Below, in pieces: positions 21,671 through 29,973 of a DNA stretch of 64,000 nucleotides (positions within the stretch are counted from its first letter, which is position 1; every line of letters starts with the position of its first letter). Source of the DNA: Diplonema papillatum (Eukaryota; Euglenozoa; Diplonemea; Diplonemida; Diplonemidae); contig JAPJBO010000234.1 in NCBI GenBank assembly GCA_030068145.1, forward strand, positions 205,328 to 269,327. Direction: 5' to 3'. The notes beneath the pieces were generated by a model that was given only the letters and a program-made list of their open reading frames with translations, was not told the origin of the DNA and ran no database searches. A program made the position numbers and the translations under genes.

Positions 21671-22024
21671 TTGATTCTGAAGGACCTCCCATTCGCCTCT
21701 GCGGATGAAAAGAGTGATGTTCTTAGCCTTGCGTTTCGCGAGGATTTGAATGATGGCGTTGAAGCCCTCAAGGGTGAGCCAGATGTATTGTTAGCTGCAT
21801 TGCGTAAACTCTTGAAGAGGAGCGAAAAGGTTGGCAAAACCGGGTCGTTGGCGTCTGAGACGAACGAGACGGACTCCGGGAATGCATCAGACACCGAAAA
21901 CGAAGACGAAGACGAAGATGAAGACGAAGACGAAGCTGTTGGGACTGCCCCTGTGTCACCGGACACAACTTCTGTGTTGCCAGTGGTGGGAGCACTTTTT
22001 CCATCGGCCGACAGTTTTTTTTGA
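21671..22024 (+). CDS. Acidic 117-aa ORF next to the MULE fragment; unknown
   Basis: An open frame with a Leu-rich N-terminal half (ALKGEPDVLLAALRKLLKR) and a Glu/Asp tract (about residues 75-90, alternating EDEDED). It lies on the plus strand just before the MULE transposase fragment, in a different frame from it. It could be an N-terminal part of the MULE gene displaced by a frameshift, or a chance frame. The minus strand is also open here, so the call is weak. Confidence 0.3.
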   Translation: MILKDLPFASADEKSDVLSLAFREDLNDGVEALKGEPDVLLAALRKLLKRSEKVGKTGSLASETNETDSGNASDTENEDEDEDEDEDEAVGTAPVSPDTTSVLPVVGALFPSADSFF

Positions 22025-22035
22025 ACGGGTGCTAG

Positions 22036-22264
22036 CAGTCTGTTACCTTCAGCAACGAAGCTCCGGCGTTCACAGAGAGCAACCCGTATTTTGCTGCCAT
22101 CAGAGCAGTAGATCCGGACTCGTGTAGTCGTGTGTACACCAAGCGCGATGAAGAAGGCAGGCGGTTTACATTTTGTTTCCTGGCCTTCGGGGCCGCGATC
22201 CGTGCGACCGCCCACGTGGTCCCACTGATAAGCATTGACGCCGCGCACATCGAAAGGGGGGGGG
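22036..22264 (+). pseudogene. MULE transposase, N-terminal fragment (left half)
   Basis: The plus-strand frame opens after a stop at 22,033 and reads NPYFAAIRAVDPDS, then RFTFCFLAFGAAIR, then HVVPLISIDAAHI. This is the Mutator-like transposase pattern before and at the first catalytic Asp (usually P-V-I-x-I-D-G-x-H). The fragment ends in a G20 tract at 22,256-22,275, where the inserted retroelement begins. The continuation of the domain is found 4.6 kb away at 26,832-27,108. Confidence 0.72.
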
Positions 22265-22299
22265 GGGGGGGGGGGCAAAGATGGTATAATACAAGGGTC

Positions 22300-22382
22300 A
22301 AATAATTAAATACAAATTCAATAATAAAATACAATAAAATACAATAAAATACAATTAAATAAAACTAAATACAGAATAAAAT
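22300..22382. repeat. AATAAAATAC microsatellite, copy 1
   Basis: AATAAAATAC repeated about six times, preceded by TTAAATACAAATTC. The same leader and repeat recur at 23,268-23,345, so a short terminal segment of the element is present twice in direct orientation. Confidence 0.8.
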
Positions 22383-22628
22383 ACAGACCCTGTAGGCTAC
22401 AGTGCAGCTGCCTTGTGGTTGATGTTTTTGACATGTCTTTGTGTGTGTGACTCTAAATGATCCCTGATTCTCGACTACATCTACGACTTTTTCCTTGGCT
22501 TCAGCCTGCTTTTCCTTGCGCTTCTTAGTTTCCTCGGCAGCTTTGTTTTTCCGGTCGATATCGGCAACTAACTTGTCAAGACCTGCCCATATTTGTGGTG
22601 GCGTGGACTCTCGCCAAGAAGGCGCTTT
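22365..22628 (-). pseudogene. Lys/Glu-rich open fragment in the element tail
   Basis: An 87-codon frame between stops, without ATG. Its central part (DKLVADIDRKNKAAEE, then TKKRKEKQAEAKEKVVDVV) has strong helix or coiled-coil composition; the last 30 codons look random and run into the AATAAAATAC repeat. It may be the remains of a further domain of the element or a captured host fragment. No family recognised. Confidence 0.3.
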
Positions 22629-23267
22629 TCACTTTGCCACCCCATGAAGCTGAACACCCTCTCTGCGTCACGGAATTCTGACTACGTGCACCCAGTGTCA
22701 CACTTCGGAGTCCACGTTCACTTATGTGGGGAGTTGTAGAGTACGGGAGGAACCGGAAATCTCCGGAAAGATGGTACCCGCATTCCAACTCGTCTCGGGA
22801 AAGGTCAGTCGACGACCTTATGCAGGTGGGTGGAGGCCCACCCCAGAAGGTGGACTTGCGTTATCTCTCTGTCCCAGTCGCCATAGCAACCTTATCCTCG
22901 CCCAAGCATCATCCTGCAACCCTGCTTTCGGGATGGCCATCGTGCCTCTCATTTTGGTTATCAACCTTACTCCTCGCTCGAATTGCCGTCTTCGACCTTC
23001 ACTGCCCCTGGTCCTGGTGGTTAGGACTACTTTCGTGACAACCTCTTCGTGCCACCTCTCTTCGTCACTGGTACCTTATCTTGCACCTCTGCCCGCCGCG
23101 GAGTGCACGTCTCTGTCTTCGATGATGGCGAGTCCTTACGCCGCAAAGGAAATACCCCGAAACTCCCCGAATTTCTCCGAAATTTCCCGATATTTTCGTC
23201 TGGACGAGGTGGATACAGGCAAAATAAAGACATGTCAACTACAGGCAAATGGGATTCCAAATACAGA

Positions 23268-23387
23268 CTTGTATTAAATACAAATTCTCCAGAATAAAAT
23301 ACAATAAAATACAATAAAATACAACGAATAAAATACAAGTGTATTTTATTATTGCCATCCTTGGGGGGGGGGGGGGGGGGGGGGGGA
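23268..23387. repeat. AATAAAATAC microsatellite copy 2 and poly-G tract
   Basis: TTAAATACAAATTC followed by AATAAAATAC repeats, then about 26 G at 23,361-23,386. The pairing of this microsatellite with a G-tract mirrors the arrangement at 22,256-22,380. Confidence 0.75.
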
Positions 23388-23690
23388 CTTAGTTTAATGT
23401 TTAGGCAGAACACTGCCTCGCATGCATGTTTGATGCTAGCATCAAGTCTTCGTCGAAGAAAGTGTAAAATAAAATAGGGGAAAGGGAAAAAGGGTCGCAG
23501 GGAGTGTAAGACTCCGCAGGTAGGGTCTGGAACCTTGAGGGACTATTCCTCTTTATTCTTTTTTTCACCGCGGTGTTGTGTGCACCTCGTTCTTTGTCTC
23601 TGGTTTCGCTCTTGAACGCATACCAATCCAAAGTTAGAGCTCTTCAGTGGGTCCTTTGGACGGGGACTTTCGGTCCTGTTCCGGTGCTAT
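23388..23690 (+). repeat. Dispersed hairpin element H, long copy
   Basis: Starts CTTAGTTTAATGTTTAGGCA with hairpin GGCAGAACACTGCC and palindrome GATGCTAGCATC. Similarity to 50,534-50,730 continues through CTCTTGAACGCA.ACCAATCC and CAGTGGGTCCTTTGG, so the element is at least 200-300 bp long. Confidence 0.7.
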
Positions 23691-23815
23691 CACAACTTTC
23701 TGGTTCCAATGTATGTCGCATCCTTCCTTCGTCAGATTAAAAAAAGGGGGTTCTGGTTTGGGTTGTGGCTCGTAACCAACCGCCACGGGGCACTGCTTCC
23801 ACTGAGTGAAAGTGT

Positions 23816-25054
23816 TTATATCTTCTCAAGGGAGACGATGTAACCGTTCGAAACGAACTTTCCGGCACATGCTTCCCATGAGAGCACTGATACTTGCTGG
23901 TCGTCATAACACACCCATTCGTCTGCTTCTTTCATGATGGTGTAATAGTGCCCAGCATGTACTTTTCCAGTGTGGATTATGAAACCCGTCACCATGTACG
24001 TGTCTTCGCCAATCCCAATGGTTGATTGGATTGGTGTGCGGGCTTTCACTTTTATCTCCTCGCCTGTCCTCTTCGACCGTTGGGCTCGTTTCAGTGCCAC
24101 GTCCATCACATTTGGAAAGGCATAGATCTCTTTCGAGGAGCCTACCGTCTTCTTTCGGCAAGTTGTACAGTCGAGGTCTACATCGGCTGCTCTCTTGTTC
24201 TTTACTTTGTTTACAAGAGCTTCAACCGTCTCGATGTAGGAGTTCTCCCTGTTCTTGAGCTCTACAAGGAGAAATGGTTCTAACACCGGCACCGCTGTCG
24301 AGGTCTCCTGACATACTTTACAGGTGGTTCGTCGTGAGTATGTCACCATCGTTGGGTCGTTGTTGTCCCCCCTCACGCAGCCTCTCATCCATGTCAGCAG
24401 TTCGTGGGCATGGATGTCACGGCCAGCATCAAAATCCGTGAAGAGTCGACGGAATTTCAACTGTTCTTCTTCCGGGCGCTCGATAGTTTCGAGTTGGTTC
24501 CGGAAGTTTCGTTTGCGTGCCAGAAATTGGACGCTGGCGGCAAAGAAGCACGTGTTGCGAACGTTGGTGATGCCGTTGCGGTTGCGTTTGGGAGAACCTG
24601 TTGGTTCGTTTGAGGGTGAGACCGTCGTTGTGGTGTTTTCGGGCTCGGGCGGGTTGGGCGTCTGATGTGGTGGGGAGGTGGGTCGGTTCGGCTGCCGGGT
24701 GTTGATGTACGGCTTTTCTGCGTTCGTCGGGCGTCCTTCGTCGTAGGCTTTCCCGACATAGTAGTAAAACTGTGTCAGCACCCGTGCGTCCAGTTCGTAC
24801 TTGCCGTATGTCTGCACGACAAAAGTATCGAACGTGTGTCGAAGTTCACGTCCGGAGAACCCACGATCTCGCAACCTGTAGTATACCTTCATTATCTCGA
24901 CTTTGAGATCAGGCATGTTGTTGCAGATGCGGGCTGCTCGTATCAGAGCACCTTTGAATATCGAGGTTCTGGTGTTTCGCGGAACCGTCGACTCGGCATG
25001 CGTGTATTTGATGGGGTACCATGGAAACTCTTCACCCTTGTCAAGAACGGAGAG
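23816..25054 (-). CDS. Ubiquitin-specific protease (C19) module of the retroelement
   Basis: Same frame as the RT core and separated from it only by a TGA at 25,055-25,057. Counted from the internal ATG at 24,916 (366 aa), residues 1-65 finish the RT region and 66-113 are a Pro/Thr-rich linker. The USP domain begins at GITNVRNTCFFAASVQFL (catalytic C123). It has two CxxC pairs (C199/C202, C250/C253) matching the zinc finger of USP fingers, the His box HAGHYYTIM (H323) and YDDQQV (D338/D339), and ends 27 residues later. At about 250 residues it is small for a USP, but all three catalytic boxes are present. Known USPs cleave ubiquitin from proteins. A role in protecting the RT or its complex from degradation is only a guess. 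Confidence 0.75.
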   Translation of the reverse strand, partial: LSVLDKGEEFPWYPIKYTHAESTVPRNTRTSIFKGALIRAARICNNMPDLKVEIMKVYYRLRDRGFSGRELRHTFDTFVVQTYGKYELDARVLTQFYYYVGKAYDEGRPTNAEKPYINTRQPNRPTSPPHQTPNPPEPENTTTTVSPSNEPTGSPKRNRNGITNVRNTCFFAASVQFLARKRNFRNQLETIERPEEEQLKFRRLFTDFDAGRDIHAHELLTWMRGCVRGDNNDPTMVTYSRRTTCKVCQETSTAVPVLEPFLLVELKNRENSYIETVEALVNKVKNKRAADVDLDCTTCRKKTVGSSKEIYAFPNVMDVALKRAQRSKRTGEEIKVKARTPIQSTIGIGEDTYMVTGFIIHTGKVHAGHYYTIMKEADEWVCYDDQQVSVLSWEACAGKFVSNGYIVSLEKI

Positions 25055-25678
25055 TCAGATGAAGTTGGCTTTGTTGCCCCTCTCAACTCTAACGCGCATC
25101 CCCAAGAAGACTACGTCGTCAACGTCTTTCGACGTTTCCGAATACTCCATGCCGTAGATTGCTTCCGGTGGTGGTCGTGCACTCCAAGTCAGGAAATCAT
25201 CGATGAACCTGACGCTGTCGGCGTGGGCTCTGGCTTCTTCATGGCGTCCTTCCGTGATCAGGCTATCGATGTAAAGCTTTTCACACCAGTAGCAATACAG
25301 ATTCGCCAGATCTGGGCTTGCGTTACCGCCCATTGGAATTCCAGTTACCTGCTGGTAACATTGACCACCGTTCGTCACAAACGTGTTGCCGACAATGAAT
25401 TCGACCAATTCCCGGATCTCCTCGAGGTTGTATGCTGTCCCGTCCATCGCGTCAGCATTGCTGAACTCGAACTGCTGCTTCGACCGTCGTGCCTTCAGGT
25501 CATGACCACGTTCCGCCTTCGCGTACTCGAATGCTTCCGACACAGCGAGCATGACGTACTCTACAATTCGCTGTTGCGGAATCTTTGTGTACATTTCTTT
25601 GAAATCGAATGTACGTGGGACCTTCTGGCGTAGCCGTGCGTAGTTTGTTTTGATGTTGATTCGACGACGAAGAAGCAA
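25055..25678 (-). CDS. Reverse transcriptase core, Penelope-like
   Basis: A 207-codon frame with no ATG (upstream limit at TTG), reached from the N-terminal frame by a -1 shift. Motif A is TFDFKEMYTKIP (Asp25); the Y/F-T-x-I/V-P ending is typical of Penelope-type RTs. Motif B is GIPMGGNASPDLANL (113-127). Motif C is RFIDDF with Asp160 and Asp161. All three catalytic aspartates are kept. The frame ends in TGA after NKANFI, but thumb-like sequence continues in frame beyond it into the USP ORF. A GIPMG-type RT of this kind also occurs in many animal and protist genomes. Confidence 0.82.
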   Translation of the reverse strand: MLLRRRINIKTNYARLRQKVPRTFDFKEMYTKIPQQRIVEYVMLAVSEAFEYAKAERGHDLKARRSKQQFEFSNADAMDGTAYNLEEIRELVEFIVGNTFVTNGGQCYQQVTGIPMGGNASPDLANLYCYWCEKLYIDSLITEGRHEEARAHADSVRFIDDFLTWSARPPPEAIYGMEYSETSKDVDDVVFLGMRVRVERGNKANFI

Positions 25679-26832
25679 CGTATCCCCGTCTTTGCCCGAG
25701 ACGCTTCGTCCTTGCCTTGCAGTGTGGCTAGAACCAGTTTTAGGATGCCCGATGTCTCTTGGTGGGCTGGTGTTGTTGAGGCGCGCGTCTTCGGTTGCTT
25801 CTTGTTGGGAGTTTTTTCAGCTTTTGCCTGCTGTCCGTCCGTTTTCTCCGCGTTTCCCTTCTCTGAAACGCCGGCAATGTACCGCATCCGAGGCTCGGGT
25901 TTGTGTAGCTTCGGAGTACCATATAGATATGGCAGGATGTTGGAGTGGGTGAAGTTGTGGGACTTGTTGAAGGTTTGGTGTTGCTGGAGAATGTCTGCCA
26001 TCGAGGTGTCAACATGTTTGTAGGCTGAGCTTTGGTGTAGCTCTTTTCGAATGAGTTCCTTGTACTTTTCCTTGCAGATGAAACCGAAATCGTGTGCAGT
26101 TTTGTCTACAGGAAGAATGACAAGGTGTTCTTGCAGTTTCTTCAGCGTCCGCAGGGCATCTCGGAGGTGCGGCTCGTCCGTGTGTGCGTTGAGCGTTCCA
26201 AGAACGGCGTCGAACTCTTCTGTCAGTGTTGCTGCAAAATGCGATTTCTCGCTCTCGCTTGTCTGCCTGAAGTTGTTGGCAACGAACTCTTCGACGTCGA
26301 ACCGCATCGAATCGTAGAGTGACATCGGGCTGCTGGCTACTCGGTATTTTCGTCCCTTGCGGAAAAGTGACAAAAGGGCCTCGTCTGTCTTCAGGTCCGT
26401 TGCTAGCCCCAGAGCGTGTCCGTCTAGATGACTATTCTGTATGTGTTGTTTGCACGGACAGGTCGCCTCGGTGTTTGTCGGTTGGTGCGTCTCGTAGCTG
26501 ACCTCGGTGAAGTTGCACAGGAGTGTCGCCAACGGTGGTTTCAGGCGGTTGCTCACCATGAGATTATCGAGAACCGCCGGGTTGGGGCATGCCTCGCGAA
26601 TCCTTGTTCGAGAAAGGACACCAGCGATTGCCGTGCGGTCTTGTGCCGGGTGTTGGTGAGTCAGCTTGAAGTATCGGCGGGGAGGTGCTGCCTTCTTCTC
26701 GGTCCGGTTCCTGATGCGTTGACTGAGAAGTCGTTCGAGAGTTCTCACGTTGTCTGTTACGCTCTCGCCCTGTATGAAGGTTCTCAGCCAGGTGCGGAGG
26801 CGTAGGGCGCGGTTTGGATGCCAAGTGGACAT
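25640..26832 (-). CDS. N-terminal region of the Penelope-like RT
   Basis: First ATG at 26,832, exactly at the junction with the duplicated MULE flank; the frame is open beyond it into the flank. Landmarks counted from that ATG are CPC (125), GHALGLATDL (138), ILPVDKTAHDF (239), PYLYGTPKLHKP (301) and MRYIAGVS (316). These match the conserved order before motif A in GIPMG-type RTs (a GHxxTGDL-like box, the x-P-x-D-K motif, a P-K-L-H-K motif and R-x-I-A-G-x-S). A Lys-rich insertion of about 35 residues follows. The frame runs on to 25,561, but homology leaves it at about 25,640-25,665 near an A4 run, where a -1 shift leads to the core. Confidence 0.72.
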
Positions 26833-27108
26833 TGTTTCCTGGCCTTCGGGGCCGCGATCCGTGCGACCGCCCACGTGGTCCCACTGATAAGCATTGGCGC
26901 CGCGCACATGGAAAGGGGGGGGGTGCTTTTCAGTGCTGTTGGCATCGACGCCAACCTCGGCACAATTCCCATTTGCTACGCTTTGGGAACCACGGAAGAT
27001 ACAGAGTCATGGTCTCGATTCCTTCAAAATCTGAGCGAAATACACGCTGGCAGCAACTTTGGCCTCATTTCTGACAGGGACAAAGGACTCGAGGCCGGGA
27101 ACACATAA
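26832..27108 (+). pseudogene. MULE transposase, central fragment (right half)
   Basis: Starts with the duplicated 92 bp (FLAFGAAIR, HVVPLISIGAAHM), then continues beyond the left half: GGVLFSAVGIDANLG, PICYALGTTEDTESWSRFL and GLISDRDKGLEAG. This is the classic MULE core around the second catalytic Asp. In this copy the first catalytic Asp reads Gly, while the left copy keeps Asp. The frame stops at 27,108 before the third catalytic region, so the MULE is dead independently of the insertion. Confidence 0.8.
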
Positions 27109-27294
27109 AGCGGAACGTGGTTTCTTCTCTGGATTGGCATGATGTCGCTCTTTGATGCCTTTTCATGCCCTTTCCACTCAGAATGGGAACGCTCCAATTT
27201 CACCGCAGCTTTACTAATGTGTACATGGGTGAACCCCAACATCAGATCATTCCACGGGTCGACGTGCAGCAAGCAGGTTTCACTACACCGTGCA

Positions 27295-27520
27295 AGGGAC
27301 TTTTCCAAAATCAGGTGTCCATATACGGGACCTGGAAAGTTTGTCCATACAAGGGGCTATAAAAAAATATCTCGTCCATACAAGGGACTTTTCCAAAGTC
27401 AGGTGTCCATACAAGGGACTTTTTCAAAGTCAGGTGTCCATACAAGGGGATTTCGAAAGTTTGCTGTCCATACAAGGGACTTTTTCAAAGTCAGGTGTCC
27501 ATACAAGGGACTTTACCCAA
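27295..27520 (-). repeat. Array F, inverted relative to 21,110-21,475
   Basis: GTCCATACAAGGGACTTTTT recurs about seven times with AAAGTCAGGT spacers, the reverse complement of the array at 21,110-21,475. Units here are more regular, around 36 bp. Confidence 0.85.
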
Positions 27521-27705
27521 AAAAAAAAACGTTACTTGACGCTCTTTAGCCACGCAAGTTGCCCAAATGAGCTTACTCCACCGCTGATGCTCCTCAATTA
27601 CGCAAGTGGTTCAACGTGAACTCCGCACGTTACCTGACGCTCTTTAGTCACGCAAGTTGCCCAAGCGCACGCACTCCACCCCTGATGCTTCTCAACTACG
27701 CAAGG
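27520..27705 (+). repeat. Array E, second site
   Basis: TTGACGCTCTTTAGCCACGC, AAGTTGCCCAAATGAGCTTA and GCTGATGCTCCTCAATTACG, about 2.3 units, same orientation as 20,860-21,060. Confidence 0.75.
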
Positions 27706-28423
27706 TAGCAGCTTGTCACTCGACGCCCTTTCGGTCAAACGCTAACCGCCCCATGGGTTTTCCAATCCCCCCAAACACGCAGTGCAGCAGGTACGAAACG
27801 AAGGCGGAAGGCTGAGGAGAATGCGAAAACAATCATCAGCTTTCGTGCAACAGCTTCGCCTTGACGTTCGCGAAGAGGCCAACTCGAAGTGCGAAAGACT
27901 GTCCGAGTAATACAGGCAACAACGAATTGTGAGATGCGGCACCCTCCCCTCCAATGCCCCATAATAATGATGCTCTCTTTGTCCGTGGTTAGGTCCATGG
28001 TGACCATGATTACTTACTGAGGTAGTGTCTCGGTCCTCTCGCGGTCGTTTTGGGACACCTTCTTCGGCTCATTTCGGGGGCATTCCCGAGCAACTCTAGG
28101 GTGTCTATGGTGTCCCTTCGCGGTTGGGTCCTAGTCGGGCTGTTTCTGGTGACTGTGGAAAGACCAAAAACGACACGGAATAGTTGAGTCGCAGCCTCTT
28201 GGCAGAGAGAGAGATGAAAAAAAGGGGGAGGATGTACAACGCCCCTTTTGCTCACGGAAGGAGGGGTGTGGCATCTTGATGTTAACAGGCGCAACACTGC
28301 CGAGGGGTCAGTCCTGCTTCAGGGCACGCTGTGTTTTCTGACACCCACAATCGTGAGAAGAGGTGCATCTAACTATTTCCTGCAGTTTTTTGCATACTTT
28401 CGAAATGAAAAAAAAAAAAAAAT
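27706..28423. other. Intergenic, nothing recognised
   Basis: No supported gene, no clear repeat other than an A-run near 28,408. Confidence 0.4.
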
Positions 28424-28635
28424 ACTCGAGGGGCTGCCTTGTGCTTACTTCGAAGGAGGCTAGAGGGGGAGAAACAATACAACTACAAAATGGGTCTTTT
28501 TTGTTGAACGCTTACGCCCGCCACTAAACCCAGATTCACCTGTGTTTCGTGTGGGCTACAGCACATTTACCTCCTTTGATCTTTTGCAGCTGGCAGCCTC
28601 CTCAAGTATTTCCTACAAGCAGGTGCTTATACAAA
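28424..28635 (-). repeat. Cassette P, full copy
   Basis: Nearly identical to 16,567-16,790: TATA-like GTATAAGCACCTGC at the upstream end (minus strand), CCCACACGAAACACAGG, GTTCAACAAAAAAGACCC, then CTCTAGCCTCCTTCGAAG and CCTCGAGTATTTTT. A 17-A run directly follows the TATA end. No intact minus-strand ORF lies directly downstream. Confidence 0.75.
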
Positions 28636-29442
28636 AAAAAAAAAAAAAAGGGCAACGAAAAAAAGAGAAGAACCCCGGCGGTGTCGCTGTCCACGCTGGT
28701 CATAGACGCGGTTCGCCCTTTTGGTTGAGCCATCCGCATCCGGGGGGAAGTCAAGACACAACCACGGTGTCAAACGTAGGGTGTCGTGTCCCTTGTGTGG
28801 CTACATGTTCATCACGCTACCCTATTGGGTAGTGTCCGGTGGACGGCAAATTTGTCTCGGGAAGAAGGCCCCGACAACCGTGTGAGAGCAATCACTTTAC
28901 TTTGGGGGAGGGGCGCGGGGGTGGCAAACTGAATGCTTCTAGAGAGAGGTACTCAAACGGATGGACGCGTCCACGGATCGTGACGGTTTTCTTTTTCGAC
29001 TGCAAAAAGGAGACTGGATCGCTCCGTGTAAGCTCGAGACTATGTTGGATGGGAAAGCACGGGTTTTGATTCTGCGCGACAGGAGTGCCAGACAACCACA
29101 TGTCAAGCTAAAGCACGGGTTCTGAAAGACAGAAGTGCTTGACAACCATACCGTGAGTCGTTCCAATGGATGGCACCCTGCGTGAGAACCGATGAACATG
29201 GGCGAGCGGCTCAATTGCAGGATCCGGGGCTGTAAGTGTGGAGCTCTAAGACATAACCGATTTGTTGCTCTCTTCACGCGAAGTTTTACTGGTTTAGGTT
29301 CGGAATTTGGCAGAGAAAGAAGGATGAGACCACATCGAAACAAAGTCTATAGGTGGTGGGACAGGGACGGGGGTAGGCACGCCTTGCAGTCCCACTCACC
29401 CGCATGTGTTCTCGTGGCGCACTGAGGGCGCGCAAGCGCTGT
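28636..29442. other. Intergenic, no gene supported
   Basis: Contains two near-repeats (AAGCACGGGTT..GATT/AAAG with GTGC.AGACAACCA, around 29,056 and 29,110). No coding region is convincing on either strand. Confidence 0.4.
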
Positions 29443-29590
29443 TGAGCCGGTCCTTTCCCCTGCTGATAGAGTACTGAATAGACTGCTGATGGCCTCTGAT
29501 AGTTTGGATTAGAATGCAGATTGTCTGTAGCGATGGCCTGCGATAGACAGCAACAGGCCATTTGATGCGGTTCCGGGGTGAACCGGCTCA
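29443..29590. mobile_element. MITE, 148 bp, TSD GCTGT
   Basis: Begins TGAGCCGGTCC and ends, in reverse complement, TGAGCCGGTTCACCCC. Flanked by GCTGT at 29,438-29,442 and 29,591-29,595. TIR start and 5-bp TSD match the elements at 49,900 and 59,110, but the interior differs (CTGATGGCCTCTGATAG, GATGGCCTGCGATAGACAG), so it is a different member or subfamily. Confidence 0.85.
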
Positions 29591-29973
29591 GCTGTATACG
29601 GATACCCATACCTGTATGCCTCCACTCAGGGCAGCCGGTTACTGTGCTCCGACGCAAGCGAGAACGCGCTCTGTTGATGCGAAAGATTTCGATGGCAGAA
29701 CGGTGGCGGTGACTGCGCCATTGCAAACCGCTGAAAAATAGCAGAATCGCGGGCAGGTCCGGGCGGATAGTATTGTGCCGTGGCGCCGTAATTCCGGTCA
29801 GCTTGGGTGCGGCATAGTGGCGTGGCGTCCAATTCCGGAGAGATTGGGTGTCGTTGGACAACATCATCCGGCCGCAGTATTCTTCATTGTATCGCCGGTC
29901 GCACCTGCACACAATGGGAGGACGTGGTCCAAGTGGGCGTAGGCTTTGCACTTCGCGCGCGTGGAGATAGGGT
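29591..29973. other. 3' flank with partial duplication of gene end
   Basis: On the minus strand, 29,885-29,960 repeats a piece of the last exon of the next gene (LDHVLP.CA-like; plus-strand GGACGTGGTCCAAGTGG against GGACGTGGTCCAGGTGG at 30,025), so the gene tail is partly duplicated. Otherwise nothing seen. Confidence 0.5.

Larger units (their letters stand above)
22265..26831 (-). mobile_element. Penelope-like element with USP protease gene, nested in a MULE
   Basis: About 4.57 kb inserted in the MULE transposase gene. The flanks repeat about 92 bp of target (22,173-22,264 and 26,832-26,923) with two visible mismatches. In minus orientation it carries an RT N-terminal region, the RT core and a USP deubiquitinase, followed by 1.5 kb of tail. 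The tail holds two copies of an AATAAAATAC microsatellite with shared flanks (about 22,300-22,360 and 23,268-23,335), a G26 tract near 23,361-23,386 and an inserted hairpin element H. The repeated tail recalls the partial tandem ends of Penelope-like elements. Confidence 0.65.

Noticed and set aside
21637..22278. 213-codon minus-strand frame beginning like the RT N-terminal frame (NAYQWDHVGG)
   Set aside because: The shared start is the antisense of the duplicated MULE segment. The plus strand there encodes a real transposase domain, so the apparent shared N-terminus is an artefact of the target duplication.
22726..23277. 183-codon plus-strand open frame in the element tail
   Set aside because: No recognisable domain and biased Ser/Pro/Leu composition, with no support from repeats or context; not called.
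23361..23386. G-tracts as telomere or G-quadruplex markers
   Set aside because: Plain homopolymers without the TTAGGG-type periodicity; more likely junction or tail sequence of the inserted element, or inaccurate homopolymer length.
24665..25633. 322-codon plus-strand open frame over the RT-USP region
   Set aside because: Antisense to RT and USP motifs that are unmistakable on the minus strand.
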